The notes: a model not told the origin generated them from the sequence alone. Counted from the stretch's first letter, positions 30,027-41,962 are shown. The stretch: DNA of 64,000 nucleotides from Branchiostoma belcheri (GCF_001625305.1 NW_017804220.1:660653-724652), one strand, 5' to 3'. Made by a program: numbers and translations.

Positions 30027-31559
30027 GTAAACCAAGACAATGGGCTCCAGTGTCTGACAAGGAAACGATATTTTTCAAAAATAAAACAATTACATATGCA
30101 AATGACTGGGCGTTCCGTTGACTTAGCAAAACGTGTGGTACCTACGTCATACGACCTTCGAAATCAGCCCGAGGGGCCACGTGCAAGAATCTTCTAGAAT
30201 GGTGGGAAGTAACAAACAATCAGTCGTGTAGTTTTTACAAGTTATTTAGGCAAAAACTCAGTTATATAGTTTGATATGAATATTTTCTTCATTATTTGAG
30301 GACTGTTTTTTTTTTTTTTTCAAACGCCTTTGTGTCTGTGCATACCGGGGCGTGGGGCTCCGACATTACTCAAGCTTCAAAGTTTACAGCTATTACCCAG
30401 CATGCACTTCAGGACACAACTTAATTCCACGGTAGCAGGGGATAATAATAATACACCAGATATATCATTGATATTTTGAACGTTAATTGTGTCGTGCGTA
30501 ACAGCCGTAAGGTAACGGTTCCTTTTCTGTTGTCCACCACCCATCCAAGCCCACTCCAGTCAGAACATGCCCCCCTACCCCCCGAAAAAAAAACAGCGTC
30601 CACTGAAGTGTTCCATGAAGGTCATTGGGTGCAATGGCCGATTGTGTATGACAGATGTAACAGCCTGAGGCGTTCAGACAACTCGTCCTGATTGTTCTGG
30701 GGAATCCCGTGTGCTCTGAAGTACCAAGAAAAGGAAACGTGACGTTTTGTTCTAAAATTAGAAGAATCCAAAATTGATTGAACCTTCGGAGAGTGGACGT
30801 TGGCGACGTCTCAGCCAAGGTCCACCAGGAGTCATGTAAGGACAGGTGGTGATTAGGTAGATATTCCAATCGGAGTATTTGCAAATTCTAAGATGCTCGC
30901 CAGAACTTTTCAACGTTAATTGGCGTCATTGGATTGACTTAAAATGTAAGATTTTTAAAAGGGAAACCTCTGTAACATTTTAACAGCATACTGATAGGAA
31001 CCTAGCTCTATCGACAAAGCCAGAAATCGGTAGAAATCTTTATCGATAGTATTGCCGATTCTACCACTTGTACCAGACTGGAGTCTGTAAGCTGACACAT
31101 ATACAGAGAAAACATCTGGGTAAGAATACAGATTTTCGTGACAGAGAAAAAACTTTTTGACAGGCCTTTGATACCCTGCCTTGGTATCGATAACAGAGGA
31201 TATGTAACATTTTCTATGCTATAAGGTTGTCAACCTAGTTGTAAAGTTCTTATTTCTCAACTTTGTCTCTCCACCCCCCCCCCACCCACACACACAGCCC
31301 ATTGACATTTCTGACAGCGTTTTAAGGCCATGCAGTGCACTGACCGATTGTCTACGAGCTATTAGATACCTTGAGGCTCATCCTGACAACTTGCGTGGCG
31401 GAAAATCCCATGTGCTCAGAGTTCCCAAAATAGAACAGGTAAAGTTGTCTGAATTTGGCAAGGACAGGCGCAGGTCCAGTGTGCACCCTGCGTACATGTA
31501 CATAATCACGTATCCACAAACTCATGAGGTGTCAATAATTTTGGGATCTGTATGCTGCT

Positions 31560-31865
31560 TAACATGAGTACCTCAAACACAGGACCCCCTGCTTTACGTC
31601 CCATCCTAGACCGAAGCTAGGTACTTATTTTTACCTGAATCAAACGAAGTGCCTTTCAAATGGGCAGCAGTGGAGCCTACCAGGGATTGGAACCCAGAAC
31701 CTTCAGATTCTGAGTCAAATTCCTAACCACAAGTAGCCTGGGTACCATCCTACTTGTATAACGGGGCGAAAAGAAGGGAAGCGAGTGTGGGAGCCCCGGC
31801 ATACAAATAGGATGGTACCCAGGCTAAACCACAAGACCATCTTGCCCCCTTCCCTCGCAGGGGAC
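31560..31865 (-). mobile_element. tRNA-derived SINE interrupted by a MITE
   Basis: On the minus strand a B-box-like GGTTCTGGGTTCCAATCCCT follows an anticodon-arm-like stretch, in the manner of a tRNA-derived SINE head. The element at 31734-31826 is inserted in it with a clean target duplication. Confidence 0.5.
31734..31826. mobile_element. 93-bp MITE with a perfect 9-bp target duplication
   Basis: The ends TAGCCTGGGTACCATCCTA and its near-inverse TAGGATGGTACCCAGGCTA are flanked on both sides by AACCACAAG (31725-31733 and 31827-31835). It is almost entirely two arms with a short loop. It shares the TAGCCTGG terminus with the 230-bp family at 1765. Confidence 0.9.
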
Positions 31866-32631
31866 TGTTGGTACAACTATCTTACGAGCCCCTATGATTG
31901 TCATTTACATGTATCATATATAAAGGCCTTATTTTCTATCTCTTCCCCTCCCCCATACTGACAATACTGTGTTGTTTTAAAGGTCATTTGACACAAATAT
32001 CAATTATCTAGACGATTAGGTACCCTGAGGGTCATCCTGACAACTTGTTTTGTGTGCTCACAGTACAAAAATAGAAGTCTAACGTAGTATTCATAGTACC
32101 GAGAAAAGGAAACACTTTCAAAAACTAAACGTGATCAAAATTTGAAGCTTATCCTGACAACGTGGCTTATGAATTGTGGGGATGTGATCACTTTATCCAA
32201 AATAGAACCAAATACACATATTACTAAGAAAAGGAAACAGTCATTTTTAACAAGGATCAAAATAAGGTGACTGAACCTCAAAGGAATGGAAGCAAATAAA
32301 TGTAATGGGTAGAGTACTCGTATTCTGGATCATTCTGAAGCAAGTCAGAACGGGCTGTGTCTGTACGCAACCTGTAATCTATTGTGCATAGCACTTCGGC
32401 AGAATGTCTCACGTCTCGTATTCACGTATACGTAGTTAAGGATGATCGTCGATCCCGTCTATAGTTTTCGGCTGTGGTGTCGGAAAAATCGTCTGTAACA
32501 GGGAAAATTTTGATGCCACGTTGACCAAACATACAAATAAAACCGTGAAAAATTGTGTTTCACACAGGCGTGTTACGTATACCTTAAATTATCATCAGGC
32601 CATCGAGAGCAATGGGTCCGAAAGTCACCAA

Positions 32632-32704
32632 GATTCCGTGGTGTAGCGGTTATCACATCTGCCTAACACGCAGAAGGTCCCCGGTTCGATCCCGGGCGGA
32701 ATCA
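32632..32704 (+). tRNA. tRNA-Val(AAC)
   Basis: 73 nt with acceptor arm GATTCCG/CGGAATC, A box TGGTGTAGCGG, anticodon arm TCTGC-CTAACAC-GCAGA (anticodon AAC) and B box GGTTCGATCCC. The discriminator is A and a T-run terminator follows (ATTTTT). All arms pair. It is identical to the copies at 33863, 34440 and 41042. Confidence 0.96.
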
Positions 32705-33303
32705 TTTTTAAATTCTATCCTCATCTAACTTTTACAGAACAATGGCACTTAATGAGTATTTGTCATGATGTTCAACTAATTTTCCCAGTTAATTAAAAAC
32801 ATTCCATTTCACGGGATAGCGAAGCTGAAGAAGAGTGACGGATGTCACTCAAAACGTCAGAAAGCATTATAGCATAACATTGATCCAGTAGTAGAGTTTG
32901 AATTGTATTTGAACATTTTTACTTTTGTAAATACTTTACTTTTGAGATCATCTGCGGATAATAAAAGTTATAGCAGAAACTTCGGTACCTAATTAGTTTG
33001 GTTGCAGGTCATGATTTCATGTAAACCTCGGTAAAAAGAAATCTGACAAAAGGGTACCATTGACACACACGATCTAGGGAACGATACATTTTTGTGCCTT
33101 TTATTTGTTCATTATCTGTCTGTTATTAAACAATAACTTTACTACACAATTGTACAGGGTATAAAGTATGGCATCTACTAGTACATATTAACTACACTTT
33201 TATAAGGCTAACCTACCTAATACAAGAGTGGGTATGAGATAGGTATGAAATTTTACAATCATTGGAGTAATTTGTATTAATTTGAAGAAAAGAAAAAAAG
33301 GTC

Positions 33304-33385
33304 TGGCAGCGGTGGGATTCGAACCCACGCCATCGAAATGACTGGTGCCTTAAACCAGCGCCTTAGACCGCTCGGCCACGCTACC
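33304..33385 (-). tRNA. tRNA-Leu(AAG)
   Basis: 82 nt on the minus strand. Acceptor GGTAGCG pairs with CGCTGCC, and the A box is TGGCCGAGCGG. The anticodon arm is CTGGT-TTAAGGC-ACCAG, giving anticodon AAG. It has a long variable arm and B box GGTTCGAATCC. It closely resembles vertebrate tRNA-Leu(AAG). Confidence 0.95.
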
Positions 33386-33862
33386 TACATGCCGATAGCA
33401 GGACGACATGTCTCCCTCGACACTAATCTGCTAATGAAGTTCAAATGTCACGATCCAATACTAACTTTCTCTCACATTGACAGGAGTAGGGGAAATGACA
33501 ATGGAGCCAAAAAATAGGGGGTAACTTTGTACACTACATGGCAGTACATTTATAGATTGTAGAACGTTTGGAGGGGGGGGGGCTTGAAATCATTTCGTCG
33601 AGGTTTAAAATCAACCCTTAATTTTGTTCGAAGACCTTCAAAACGACAAACAAATATTTCAGGATTCATATCGAATTCTCTTCCACCCTTTCCCCTTACG
33701 AATGTATCGTTGTAGCCAGAAGAATAGTAACAAATACATATGTTTATTTTAGGACCCCGCGTCATATGGGAGACTGAGAACAACAGGTGCAGCCTGCAGA
33801 CCGCACTGGGCAAAGGTTACACACATCGTTATGTCAATATTTTCGCGACGGTTGAGCAGCCA

Positions 33863-33935
33863 GATTCCGTGGTGTAGCGGTTATCACATCTGCCTAACAC
33901 GCAGAAGGTCCCCGGTTCGATCCCGGGCGGAATCA
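33863..33935 (+). tRNA. tRNA-Val(AAC)
   Basis: Base-for-base identical to the copy at 32632, followed by ATTTTTATTTT. The flanks differ from the other copies. A minus-strand frame through it (IPPGIEPGTFCVLGRC) is the usual translational shadow of a tRNA gene. Confidence 0.96.
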
Positions 33936-34114
33936 TTTTTATTTTGTAGTATATATGACGACATGCCATATTATGAAATATCTTATTCTTAAAACAATTA
34001 TGCAACTTATGCACGATCTGACATCACCAATGTTTCATTTATATAAGCATGTAGTTGAGTCTTTTATCTTTGCAATGTTCTACCGACAATATTTTAATAC
34101 AAACAGGAAAACCA

Positions 34115-34439
34115 TACCATTAATTATTTGATTATCGTTATGACATTTTATGCATTACTTTAATTTTGACCAATTTTATTTAGTATAGAGGAAGAATGCC
34201 TAGTACAAGCTATATACGCTTTCGCCCTCTTCCTGCACTGTATATTATTTATTGTATTATGTGATTTCTTGTTGTGCAAATAAATATACAAACAGAGAAA
34301 TATGCATGACATGACTGTCTGATGTACATTTTATCAGAAGTGAAAGTTCAACTGCGTCGGAAACCACGCCTGCGCGAACTTTCACTCTATTTGACTCTTC
34401 TTGGTCATTATAGATATTTTCATGGGTTTCACGCCAGGA
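34115..34439. repeat. duplicated 5' flank of a tRNA-Val gene, copy 1
   Basis: Aligns with 40768-41041 over its length (ATTATCGTTATGACATT, GCTATATACGCTTTCGCCC, AAATATGCATGACATGACTG, AGATATTTTCATG). It includes a LINE-type 3' tail (TTCTTGTTGTGCAAATAAA). The tRNA follows directly, so the duplication unit carried the gene. Confidence 0.85.
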
Positions 34440-34512
34440 GATTCCGTGGTGTAGCGGTTATCACATCTGCCTAACACGCAGAAGGTCCCCGGTTCGATCC
34501 CGGGCGGAATCA
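34440..34512 (+). tRNA. tRNA-Val(AAC)
   Basis: Identical in sequence to the other three Val genes. Its 5' flank is shared with the copy at 41042. Confidence 0.96.
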
Positions 34513-35139
34513 TTTTACAATAATTATTTTTAAAGGCATACAATACAATTTCAGAGAGGCAAACAACCAAAAAAGAATATTATGGATAGAGAAATCTGTC
34601 TGATATTGACATTCAATGTCATTTCTCGGCACATTTTTGTTATCATTTCATACTTAGAACTTTTTGACATGGCCCAGAAACAATTAGACCGTATGATTTG
34701 GGCTGTGAAGATTTTTTCTGTTCGTGTATATATGTGCCGCATTAAGCAACTGCGTTCCGGCTGCAGTTCAGTTGACCTCCGCATGACGCCATGTACGTAA
34801 AAGAAGGTCGTCAAACCTTTTTTTAGTTATTTGTAGATTATACCGGAATTCCAAATAATAAACACTTAGAAAACACTTAGGAATAAGAGAACATTGAGTA
34901 GCAATAATGAATATAAGACCTTTATTGTACGTTTGTGCTGTAACAAGCAAAGTACAGGTCATGAATAAACAGGGAGAAAGAATACAGCAATGGCACTTAC
35001 ATACTATTATATTATATACATACCAATGTGATCTACTATTTACAGGTTCAAATTCTTCTCGCTTCTTGACGCAGTTAAAGATGTACGAACATATTGAACC
35101 AATGATACATGGTTTGTCAAGTTTCATGAGGAATTAAAC

Positions 35140-35940
35140 ATAGTCGTTATAAGTCATATAGACAGATTTAATGAGACGGAAGGCGCTTTTGATCTAGTTT
35201 ACACTCCGGTGACAGGGCACAATATATACACGTTCATCCTTTGCTGCCACATGACTATTGTATTCATACGTTAACATCAAGAATTTTGCAATTTTCTAAT
35301 AAGGCCACAGCAAGTAAATTTTATGGATGACATCCTCCGCAGACTCCAAATCTAATGCGAACGGGCGAAAAAAACAAGGCGAGCCGAAAAAACAAGGTTT
35401 CTACATTTTAGAATTTTGACTCAATCATTGTACAAATGGTTTTGATTCAGTGGGAACATCACATATACACACCCAGCATCACATATCACTGCATCAAAGT
35501 AAGAAACAAAACATTAAACCAGGGCCTTTTCTTATTTTCTTATACATTTCAGATGATTGTTGTAAGATGCCATTCCTCACTTTACATCAGGCGTGAGTAA
35601 CAAGAATGTTCCATTAACTATTACTCTGTTAATTCGCGGAAACATCAAATGATGACTACACATATGATATGTATTTACATAATTGACAATTAAAACCTTA
35701 TTTCCATAACTAATGATGCAAATTCAAAACACAGTCATTCACAATAACTTTAGATATTGCATATATATGAGATCTCCTAATTCTTGTTCTAATTTTGCTA
35801 AACTGCAAAGTGTAATGAAAAATTATCTGGTTCTCAATGTTAATGTTTGTATATAGGGAGTATGACAATAGTATAGTGAACATAGACGGACGTAGAAAGG
35901 AGGATAATGTAACGGTCAGTTTACATGTGTGTGTCCCGCG
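35140..35940. other. intergenic stretch with a truncated GGCC-type MITE
   Basis: 35303-35535 is a one-armed copy, in opposite orientation, of the MITE at 50855-51274. It starts AAGGCCACAGCAAGTAAATT and shares TGTACAAATGGTTTTGATTC. The remainder holds nothing I can assign. Confidence 0.6.
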
Positions 35941-35942
35941 TT

Positions 35943-38900
35943 CAAATATGCCATGGCCAGTAGGTGTTTGGTAGGGTGGTCACCGGAGGCACTGGACGCG
36001 ATCTGTCCAACTGACCACTAGAATCGATCTCCCACGGCCAGTAGGTGTTTGGGAGTGTGTGAACAATGTCCACTTCATTTTGAGTTTGTGTCTCAGACAT
36101 AGATGTTGGTAGCGATGGAAGGGACGCCCGCCGTAATTTACTCCGATTTCTTCCACCTGTTACCTCCCTTAACAAGTAGGCGTTTGGTAGTGTGCGGATC
36201 GCTTCACTTTTATGTGAAACCTCATCAACACTTGAATCATTGAAGAGTACGGGGAGGGAACGCGATTGTTGCCTGCTGTGCATTTTGTCTTCTACTGTTT
36301 GCCACGATCTGTAGGCGTTTGGTAGTGAACGGACGAAGGAGACTTCCCTCTGAGATATCTCACGCGAGGTTGGGAGAGCGGGTTGGGAATGTGCACGTTG
36401 CATTTTGCACCTACCGTCACCTACAACTTGCCATAGTGAGTTACATGTACCCTGAGGTATGACCTCAGGTGAGTGAGACCTACACCCATCTGTTGTTGGC
36501 GTTAAATACTTTCCTGGTACATTATTTCTTGCGTTTATGTATGATCTCATGTCTTGGTCATCGCGCAAGGACACCAAAGCCGCGTCCTCTCTTGTTCTAT
36601 ATGCCGCCATGCTTTGGTTGAGAGAGGTTCCTTCTACTGTAACAGTTCTGTAGAAGGTTACGCGATTGGATTTGCCAGCAATGCTTCTGCCATACATACG
36701 GACATGTACGCCCGGTGTACACTTCTGAGTAGTACTACGTACATTTGTACCAATACCGTCGTGGTATATGCAGGTTTTGCGACGCTCCCCCATTTGTCTT
36801 ACAACGCCGCCGTGATACATACGGGTGCTGCGACGCTCCCCTTTATTATGTCTGACAACAGGGAGAGTCAAGTCAGTGGCAGCAGCATAGAAGAGCAACC
36901 GGTCATCGTCTTTCTCTGGGATCTCGCCATAGGTTGGCTCAATGTCACTTAACGAAGCGGGCAGTGATCTACAAGAGGCTTGGAGATTCCTTATTGGGTT
37001 GTTGATAAAAGGAAGAGATTTCGGCCTGGCGACATTAGGAATTCCGTCGTCTGGAATCTCCCAGTACGTGTGCGGGAGGGTGGGGAGGGGCCGGTGGGGA
37101 GGGGCCGCTGGGCAGCTGAGATGGCCTCGTCCGGGATCTCGTAGTAAACAGCTTCGACCGTGGTTAATGACATAGGCAGCGACCTACAGGAGACTAGACG
37201 GTTTGGAACGCGGGAACTGGCTGGGACGGAAGCCGGTCTATCTCGCCTAGATCCCGCAACTCGTGCGTCCAGGTGGTCGTCTGAGGTTAAAGAGTATTTC
37301 TTCAACAGAAGCGCACCAATGATGACCAACGTTAACACTGGCAATAGCAGCCAACACAAGCGATTGGGTCGGATCCAGTTCATCTTTGATCATGACAGGC
37401 CTATCGAGGATAGTACTGGCCGGTGATAGTGTCGTCAATGTCAATGTGGTCTGTTGTTGTCCGGACATCGCGGTCTGTTGTCCTATCGCGGTCTGTTGCC
37501 CTGAGAACGTGATCTGTTGCCATGTCGGCGTGTTCCGTCGTCCTGGCAACGTGGTCTGTTGTCCTGGCAACGTAGTCTGTTGTCCTGGCAACACAGTCGA
37601 TCGTCCGGGTGTTGGTTGGGACATCAGACCACCGCCTTGGTCTTTACAGAACCCGTATGGATATGGGTACGTTTTGTTGACCATATTCTTGGCTCCATAG
37701 ACTTCAAACACAAGCCGACTGCTGCTGTCTGCCATGAGTAGAAAGCATGTGACGGTATTCCGGTCCTCGCTTTCGACGTTTGACATTTGTGCCTGGCCGA
37801 ATACAATTGCGACAGTCTCCTCAGTCTCTGCGTTTCCCTCCAAAATGGACACCAGTCGGAGATTCAACCCGCCGCCGTGTAAGGCCAGGGTGATGCCGGC
37901 GGCTTCCCACGCTTGTCTGCATCGGTCAATATGTGGGTTTAGCGATCCGCGCTGCATCATGACAACAAAAGGCGCCTGACTTGTGATCTGTTGAGAATGA
38001 ACGCCCCACCTGCTGCAGGGTTCGACGTGGTACTGGGCGGTGTGGAAATCAGCGATTCGGGGTGAATCTAAAGTCCACATGAGTGTTTGTTAGTTGTTGG
38101 AATAGTCGTTTATAATACAGAGAAGGCCGTTGGATACCTTCACAGACACCTCCTGCCCTTCAAAGAAACCGTCGGAATTTCCCAGAGCAAGACTCCACGC
38201 CATATCGTGTGCTATCGAATCAGGGACAGTGTCAGACTTTGCGCCAATTCTGCCCAGGAAAATGAGAGAATTTAGCCCCCAAAACGTGCCTCCGTCCAAA
38301 TGTGACAAACTGTTTCCAGCTAGATTTAGTCTGTAGAGCTGGGTCAGCTGTTGGAAGGTCCCAGAGGCAACAACCTCGATGCAGTTCGACTCTAAGTTGA
38401 GCTCATTCAGTTTGTTCAGCCCAGATAACCAGCCCGGTTCTACGTTCCGTAACAGGTTGTCGTTCAGATAGAGGTAGTGAAGATTGGGTAGACCATTGAA
38501 ACACCCGGGTTCCATTTGAATTATCTGGTTACTGGACAAAGCCAGCGAAACAAGGAACGTCAGACCAGAGAACCAGCCCTGCTTCACATGAACCAGCCTG
38601 TTATATGTCAGATCCAACCTTCCCATAGTAACCAGACCAGTCAGGGCATTGTCCTCAATATCCGAGATTTGGCCTTTTACCAGAGCCAGAATGGTGATTC
38701 TCGAATAGCTTGCTAGTGTCCTCTTCAACAAAACTCCGAATGGATATCCGATTATGGCCACTGTTGATTTGTTCACATCAATGCAAGGTATACTAGTAGT
38801 TGGAATGGAAACAGAAGTACCAGTAGTTCTGTTTAGACCATTGCAGACGAGCCATGAATTAAGAGGGATATCTCCCATTGACGTCAAACCCTGTTGGTTA

Positions 38901-39025
38901 AGTCTGATGTCGGTGGGGAGATCCTGCAGCCGACTTGCTTCCCTACACTGAGGCGGGCAGGGGGTTTCTGAAGCTACACAGGTGGACACCAGGACCAGGA
39001 GAAACAACATGGCGAGAAGCCTCAT
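35943..39025 (-). pseudogene. single-exon leucine-rich-repeat transmembrane receptor, broken by one stop and two frame changes
   Basis: From ATG 39025 the frame encodes a signal peptide (MRLLAMLFLLVLVSTCVA), a Cys pair, and about six LRRs (LDLTYNRLVHV, LYLNDNLLRNV, LNLAGNSLSHL). An in-frame TAA at 38092-38090 is followed, in the same frame, by a further 230-residue ectodomain and a Thr/Gln-rich stalk with TTLPGQQ repeats. The transmembrane helix (LCWLLLPVLTLVIIGALLL) is in another frame starting near 37383. The frame returns to the original at about 37090, within a duplicated CCCCTCCCCACC motif. The tail, to the TGA at 35943, has repeated SLPxSL..Y-x-E-I-P units and TLPNTYWPWEI/HI repeats. 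Either it is a recent pseudogene or the assembly carries errors. The intact form would be an LRR receptor with a tyrosine-rich tail. Confidence 0.7.
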
Positions 39026-39184
39026 CTTTCAGTAACCACGCACCTGATTCTGTTATGATTATGAAGAGATTTTGTTAATCATGGGCCGGACAAACCCCTC
39101 GGGCTCAACTCCCCCGTAGCGGTAATTTAGATAGGCGGGCGAAGGGCTCTTGGCTGCCGAAGGAAAACTGCTAACAGCCCGATA

Positions 39185-39345
39185 CTAGTTTGGCACCCAA
39201 GGTAACTGTCTCTTATTAGCGTAACACACCTACCGGGACGGCCTGTTGCACTGGGCGGGGGAAGCTATTAGAGCCCCCGAAGACACAGTCTGCCTGAACA
39301 CCCTAACACCCCCAATCACTTAAGACTGGATACCAACCTACGAAA
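39185..39345. mobile_element. TAGCCTGG-family MITE, right half
   Basis: It shares CTCTTATTAGCGTAACAC, TACCGGGACGGCCTGTTGCA and AGACTGGATACCA with the copy at 1765. The left arm is replaced by unrelated or strongly decayed sequence (39100-39185) with a loosely inverted partner. Confidence 0.75.
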
Positions 39346-39774
39346 ACATCGATTCTCTCCCAACTCATCCGGCAAATGCGCTCTCTTATAGCGCCACCGT
39401 TTTTTAATTGGGGCCACAAAAATTCAGTTTAACGTATGACTCTCCGGTATAGGCAAAATTTTATGCAAGCACGCAATAAATACATGAGCTCGGTTACGTT
39501 TGCAATGGCTATTTTAAGACACATGTAGCCATTTTGTTACAGATTCGAGAAAAGTTTGACATCTTCCTTTTGTGTTGTTCTTGTTGTTTTAATTACGTCT
39601 TCTCGGTTTACTTCTTATAAGGATGCGAGCCACATCATTGGTTATTGTTCACTTTTTAAAAGGATGCCCAGTCTTTTTATTTCTGAAATAAAACCAGTAC
39701 AATACAACAAAGTTTGTGAGGCCTGTTGAATATCAAATACCCGGAGTTTTACAGACAAATTACTAAGTGTTACA

Positions 39775-40370
39775 GAAACATATATGTAATTTCGCGATTT
39801 AATATGGAAACAGACAAATTGATTTTAAAAAGCTTTGTCTGGACGGATCAGCTTAATATGTCTATACAGCAGTTTTTTCTTTGAAAGTGGAAAATGTAAC
39901 TTTCTAGAATGCTTATTAAGTGTTAGACAAACATATATAATTTCGCGATTTAATATGGAAACAGACAAATTGATTTTAAAAAGCTTCGTCTGGACGGATC
40001 AGCTTAATATGTCTACAGCAGTTTTTTTTTTCAAATTGGAAAATGTGACTTTCTAGAATGTTTATAAGTGTTACACAAACATATATAATTTCGCGAATTA
40101 ATATGGAAACAGACAAATTAATTCAAAAAGCTTCGTCTGGACGGATCAGCTTAATATGTCTACATCAGTTTTTTCTTTAAAATTGAAAAATGTAACTTTC
40201 TAGAATGTTTATTAAGTGTTACATAAACATATATAATTTCGCTATTTAATATGGAAACAGACAAATTAATTCTAAAAAACCTCGTCTGGACTGATCAGCT
40301 TAATATGTCTATACAGAAGTTTTTTTTCTGTGAAATTGGAAAATGTGACTTTGTAGAATGTTTAATAGTT
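39775..40370. repeat. ~148-bp tandem repeat, 4 copies
   Basis: The unit landmark AATTTCGCGATTTAATATGG occurs at about 39788, 39938, 40087 and 40234. Each is followed by AAACAGACAAATTGATT, CTGGACGGATCAGCTTAATATG and TTTCTAGAATG. It is AT-rich and non-coding. The spacing is close to nucleosomal DNA length. Confidence 0.9.
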
Positions 40371-40767
40371 GCAGGTATTTTTGACTTGCTGCATTCAACT
40401 GCCAGCTCAAAATAACAAATCAAACAAAATAATTTAAAACCACTTGCAAGGCATATTCCGATGGTTCTGAATCTAAATTTGTAGTGCTTTAAAACTGGAG
40501 TAATAATAAATTTGTCTGTAGAATCTCCGATCTTTTTGTTTTTACTCTCGAAAAATTAATTTGTCTACAAAATCTCCGCTCTTATTCATATTAGATACGC
40601 CCCCCAAACCACGTACCCCGCAACTATTGAAGAATTTCTGAGTTTAATACAAAAAGTTTGTCCGGGGTAACTGGTAGTAATTTCATACGTGCAGCACTTG
40701 TAGGAGGGTTCGTTAGGTTTCGCGAATGACAATGCTTGAATAAAAAAAAAAAAACAGAGAAAACATA

Positions 40768-41041
40768 CCATTTGTTATTTAATTATCGTTATGACATTCT
40801 ATGTACTACTTTAATTTTGACCAATTTTAGAGGGTCTAGTTTAAGCTATATACGCTTTCGCCCTCTTCCTGCACTGTATATTATTTATTGTATTATATAA
40901 TTTCTTGTTGTGCAAATAAACAGAGAAATATGCATGACATGACTGTCTGATATACATTTCGTAAACCATGCATTCACGCACATTCACTCTATTTGACTGT
41001 TCCAGGTCGTGATAGATATTTTCATGTGTTCCACGCCAGAA
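40768..41041. repeat. duplicated 5' flank of a tRNA-Val gene, copy 2
   Basis: Partner of 34115-34439 with several small deletions. It leads directly into the tRNA at 41042. Confidence 0.85.
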
Positions 41042-41114
41042 GATTCCGTGGTGTAGCGGTTATCACATCTGCCTAACACGCAGAAGGTCCCCGGTTCGAT
41101 CCCGGGCGGAATCA
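41042..41114 (+). tRNA. tRNA-Val(AAC)
   Basis: Fourth identical copy. It lies beyond the LRR receptor locus and is followed by ATTTTG. Confidence 0.96.
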
Positions 41115-41165
41115 TTTTGACAAAATAAAAAAAAAAAAACCTTTCTTATATTTCTATCTACCATT

Positions 41166-41541
41166 AGGCCACACCAATTTAATTTCTTGGTTAACGGATT
41201 TTTCTAGAAAAATAATGGAGCGGGCGGGCGAAAAAAAAATAAAATAAATAAAAACAGGCCTAGGCATCCTATTATGGCCCAAAATAGTATGATAGGAGCC
41301 ATGAAGTCAACACACCAGGCTGGTTCAAAATTTAAACAATGAATTTTGAACTTTTAATGATACCACTGCATTGAGAGATGGAATATCTGTAACAACTAGG
41401 AAGAAAAATGACTGTTTTTAACTGTTCAGGGCAAAATATGAGCATTTTGCAGTTGATTCTGAATTTTTATTTTTATTTTCAAATCAGAAAAAAACGAAGA
41501 GGGCGAATCCGTTAACCAAGAAATTAAATTGGTGTGGCCTT
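41166..41541. mobile_element. GGCC-type MITE (AATTTAATTTCTTGG subfamily)
   Basis: The ends GGCCACACCAATTTAATTTC (continuing TTGGTTAACGGAT) and the exact inverse ending TTAAATTGGTGTGGCC are flanked by TTA on both sides. There is no ORF. A second copy is at 47152-47521. Confidence 0.88.
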
Positions 41542-41962
41542 AGGCTCGATGAAAAAACGTTGCTTCTGTGTGTGTGTTCTGAAAAAAAAAATATTTGGAC
41601 AAAGGCCAGTGTCAGTCATTTTATTTACAATTTATTAGTCCTCACTGCAAAGACATAACTTAATGTAATAATTGAACACAAACGTACTCCCACGGCTAAT
41701 ACTCAGACTGAGTGTGTAACATGGTACATGTACAGAGTAACATTGTAACTCGTTCTTATTCCAAACCCACACATTTGGTCACAGAAATTAGGGTGCTATC
41801 AATGTCATTTTTGAATTCAGAAAAGAAAGTCAGATTAACAAAGAGAAATGTAAGTAAAGGAATTCTGTCATAGGTTGTTCAACAGGGCCATGTACATAAA
41901 CACAGCAACATACATTAACGCTATATGAAATGGTAGACCCTATAAAAGTTGCTTTATCATTA

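Larger units (their letters stand above)
30230..32300. repeat. diverged tandem/dispersed repeats in the tRNA-side intergenic region
   Basis: Blocks such as GGTCATCCTGACAACTTG (31378, 32030; also 32150), TGTGCTCWSAGT and CCRAGAAAAGGAAAC (30724, 32100, 32225) recur in the same order. This suggests an old tandem array of ~700-bp units, now heavily diverged. No coding exons are visible. Confidence 0.5.

Noticed and set aside
33829..34570. Minus-strand frames containing IPPGIEPGTFCVLGRC
   Set aside because: These are the translational shadow of the tRNA-Val genes on the plus strand, a well-known annotation artefact.
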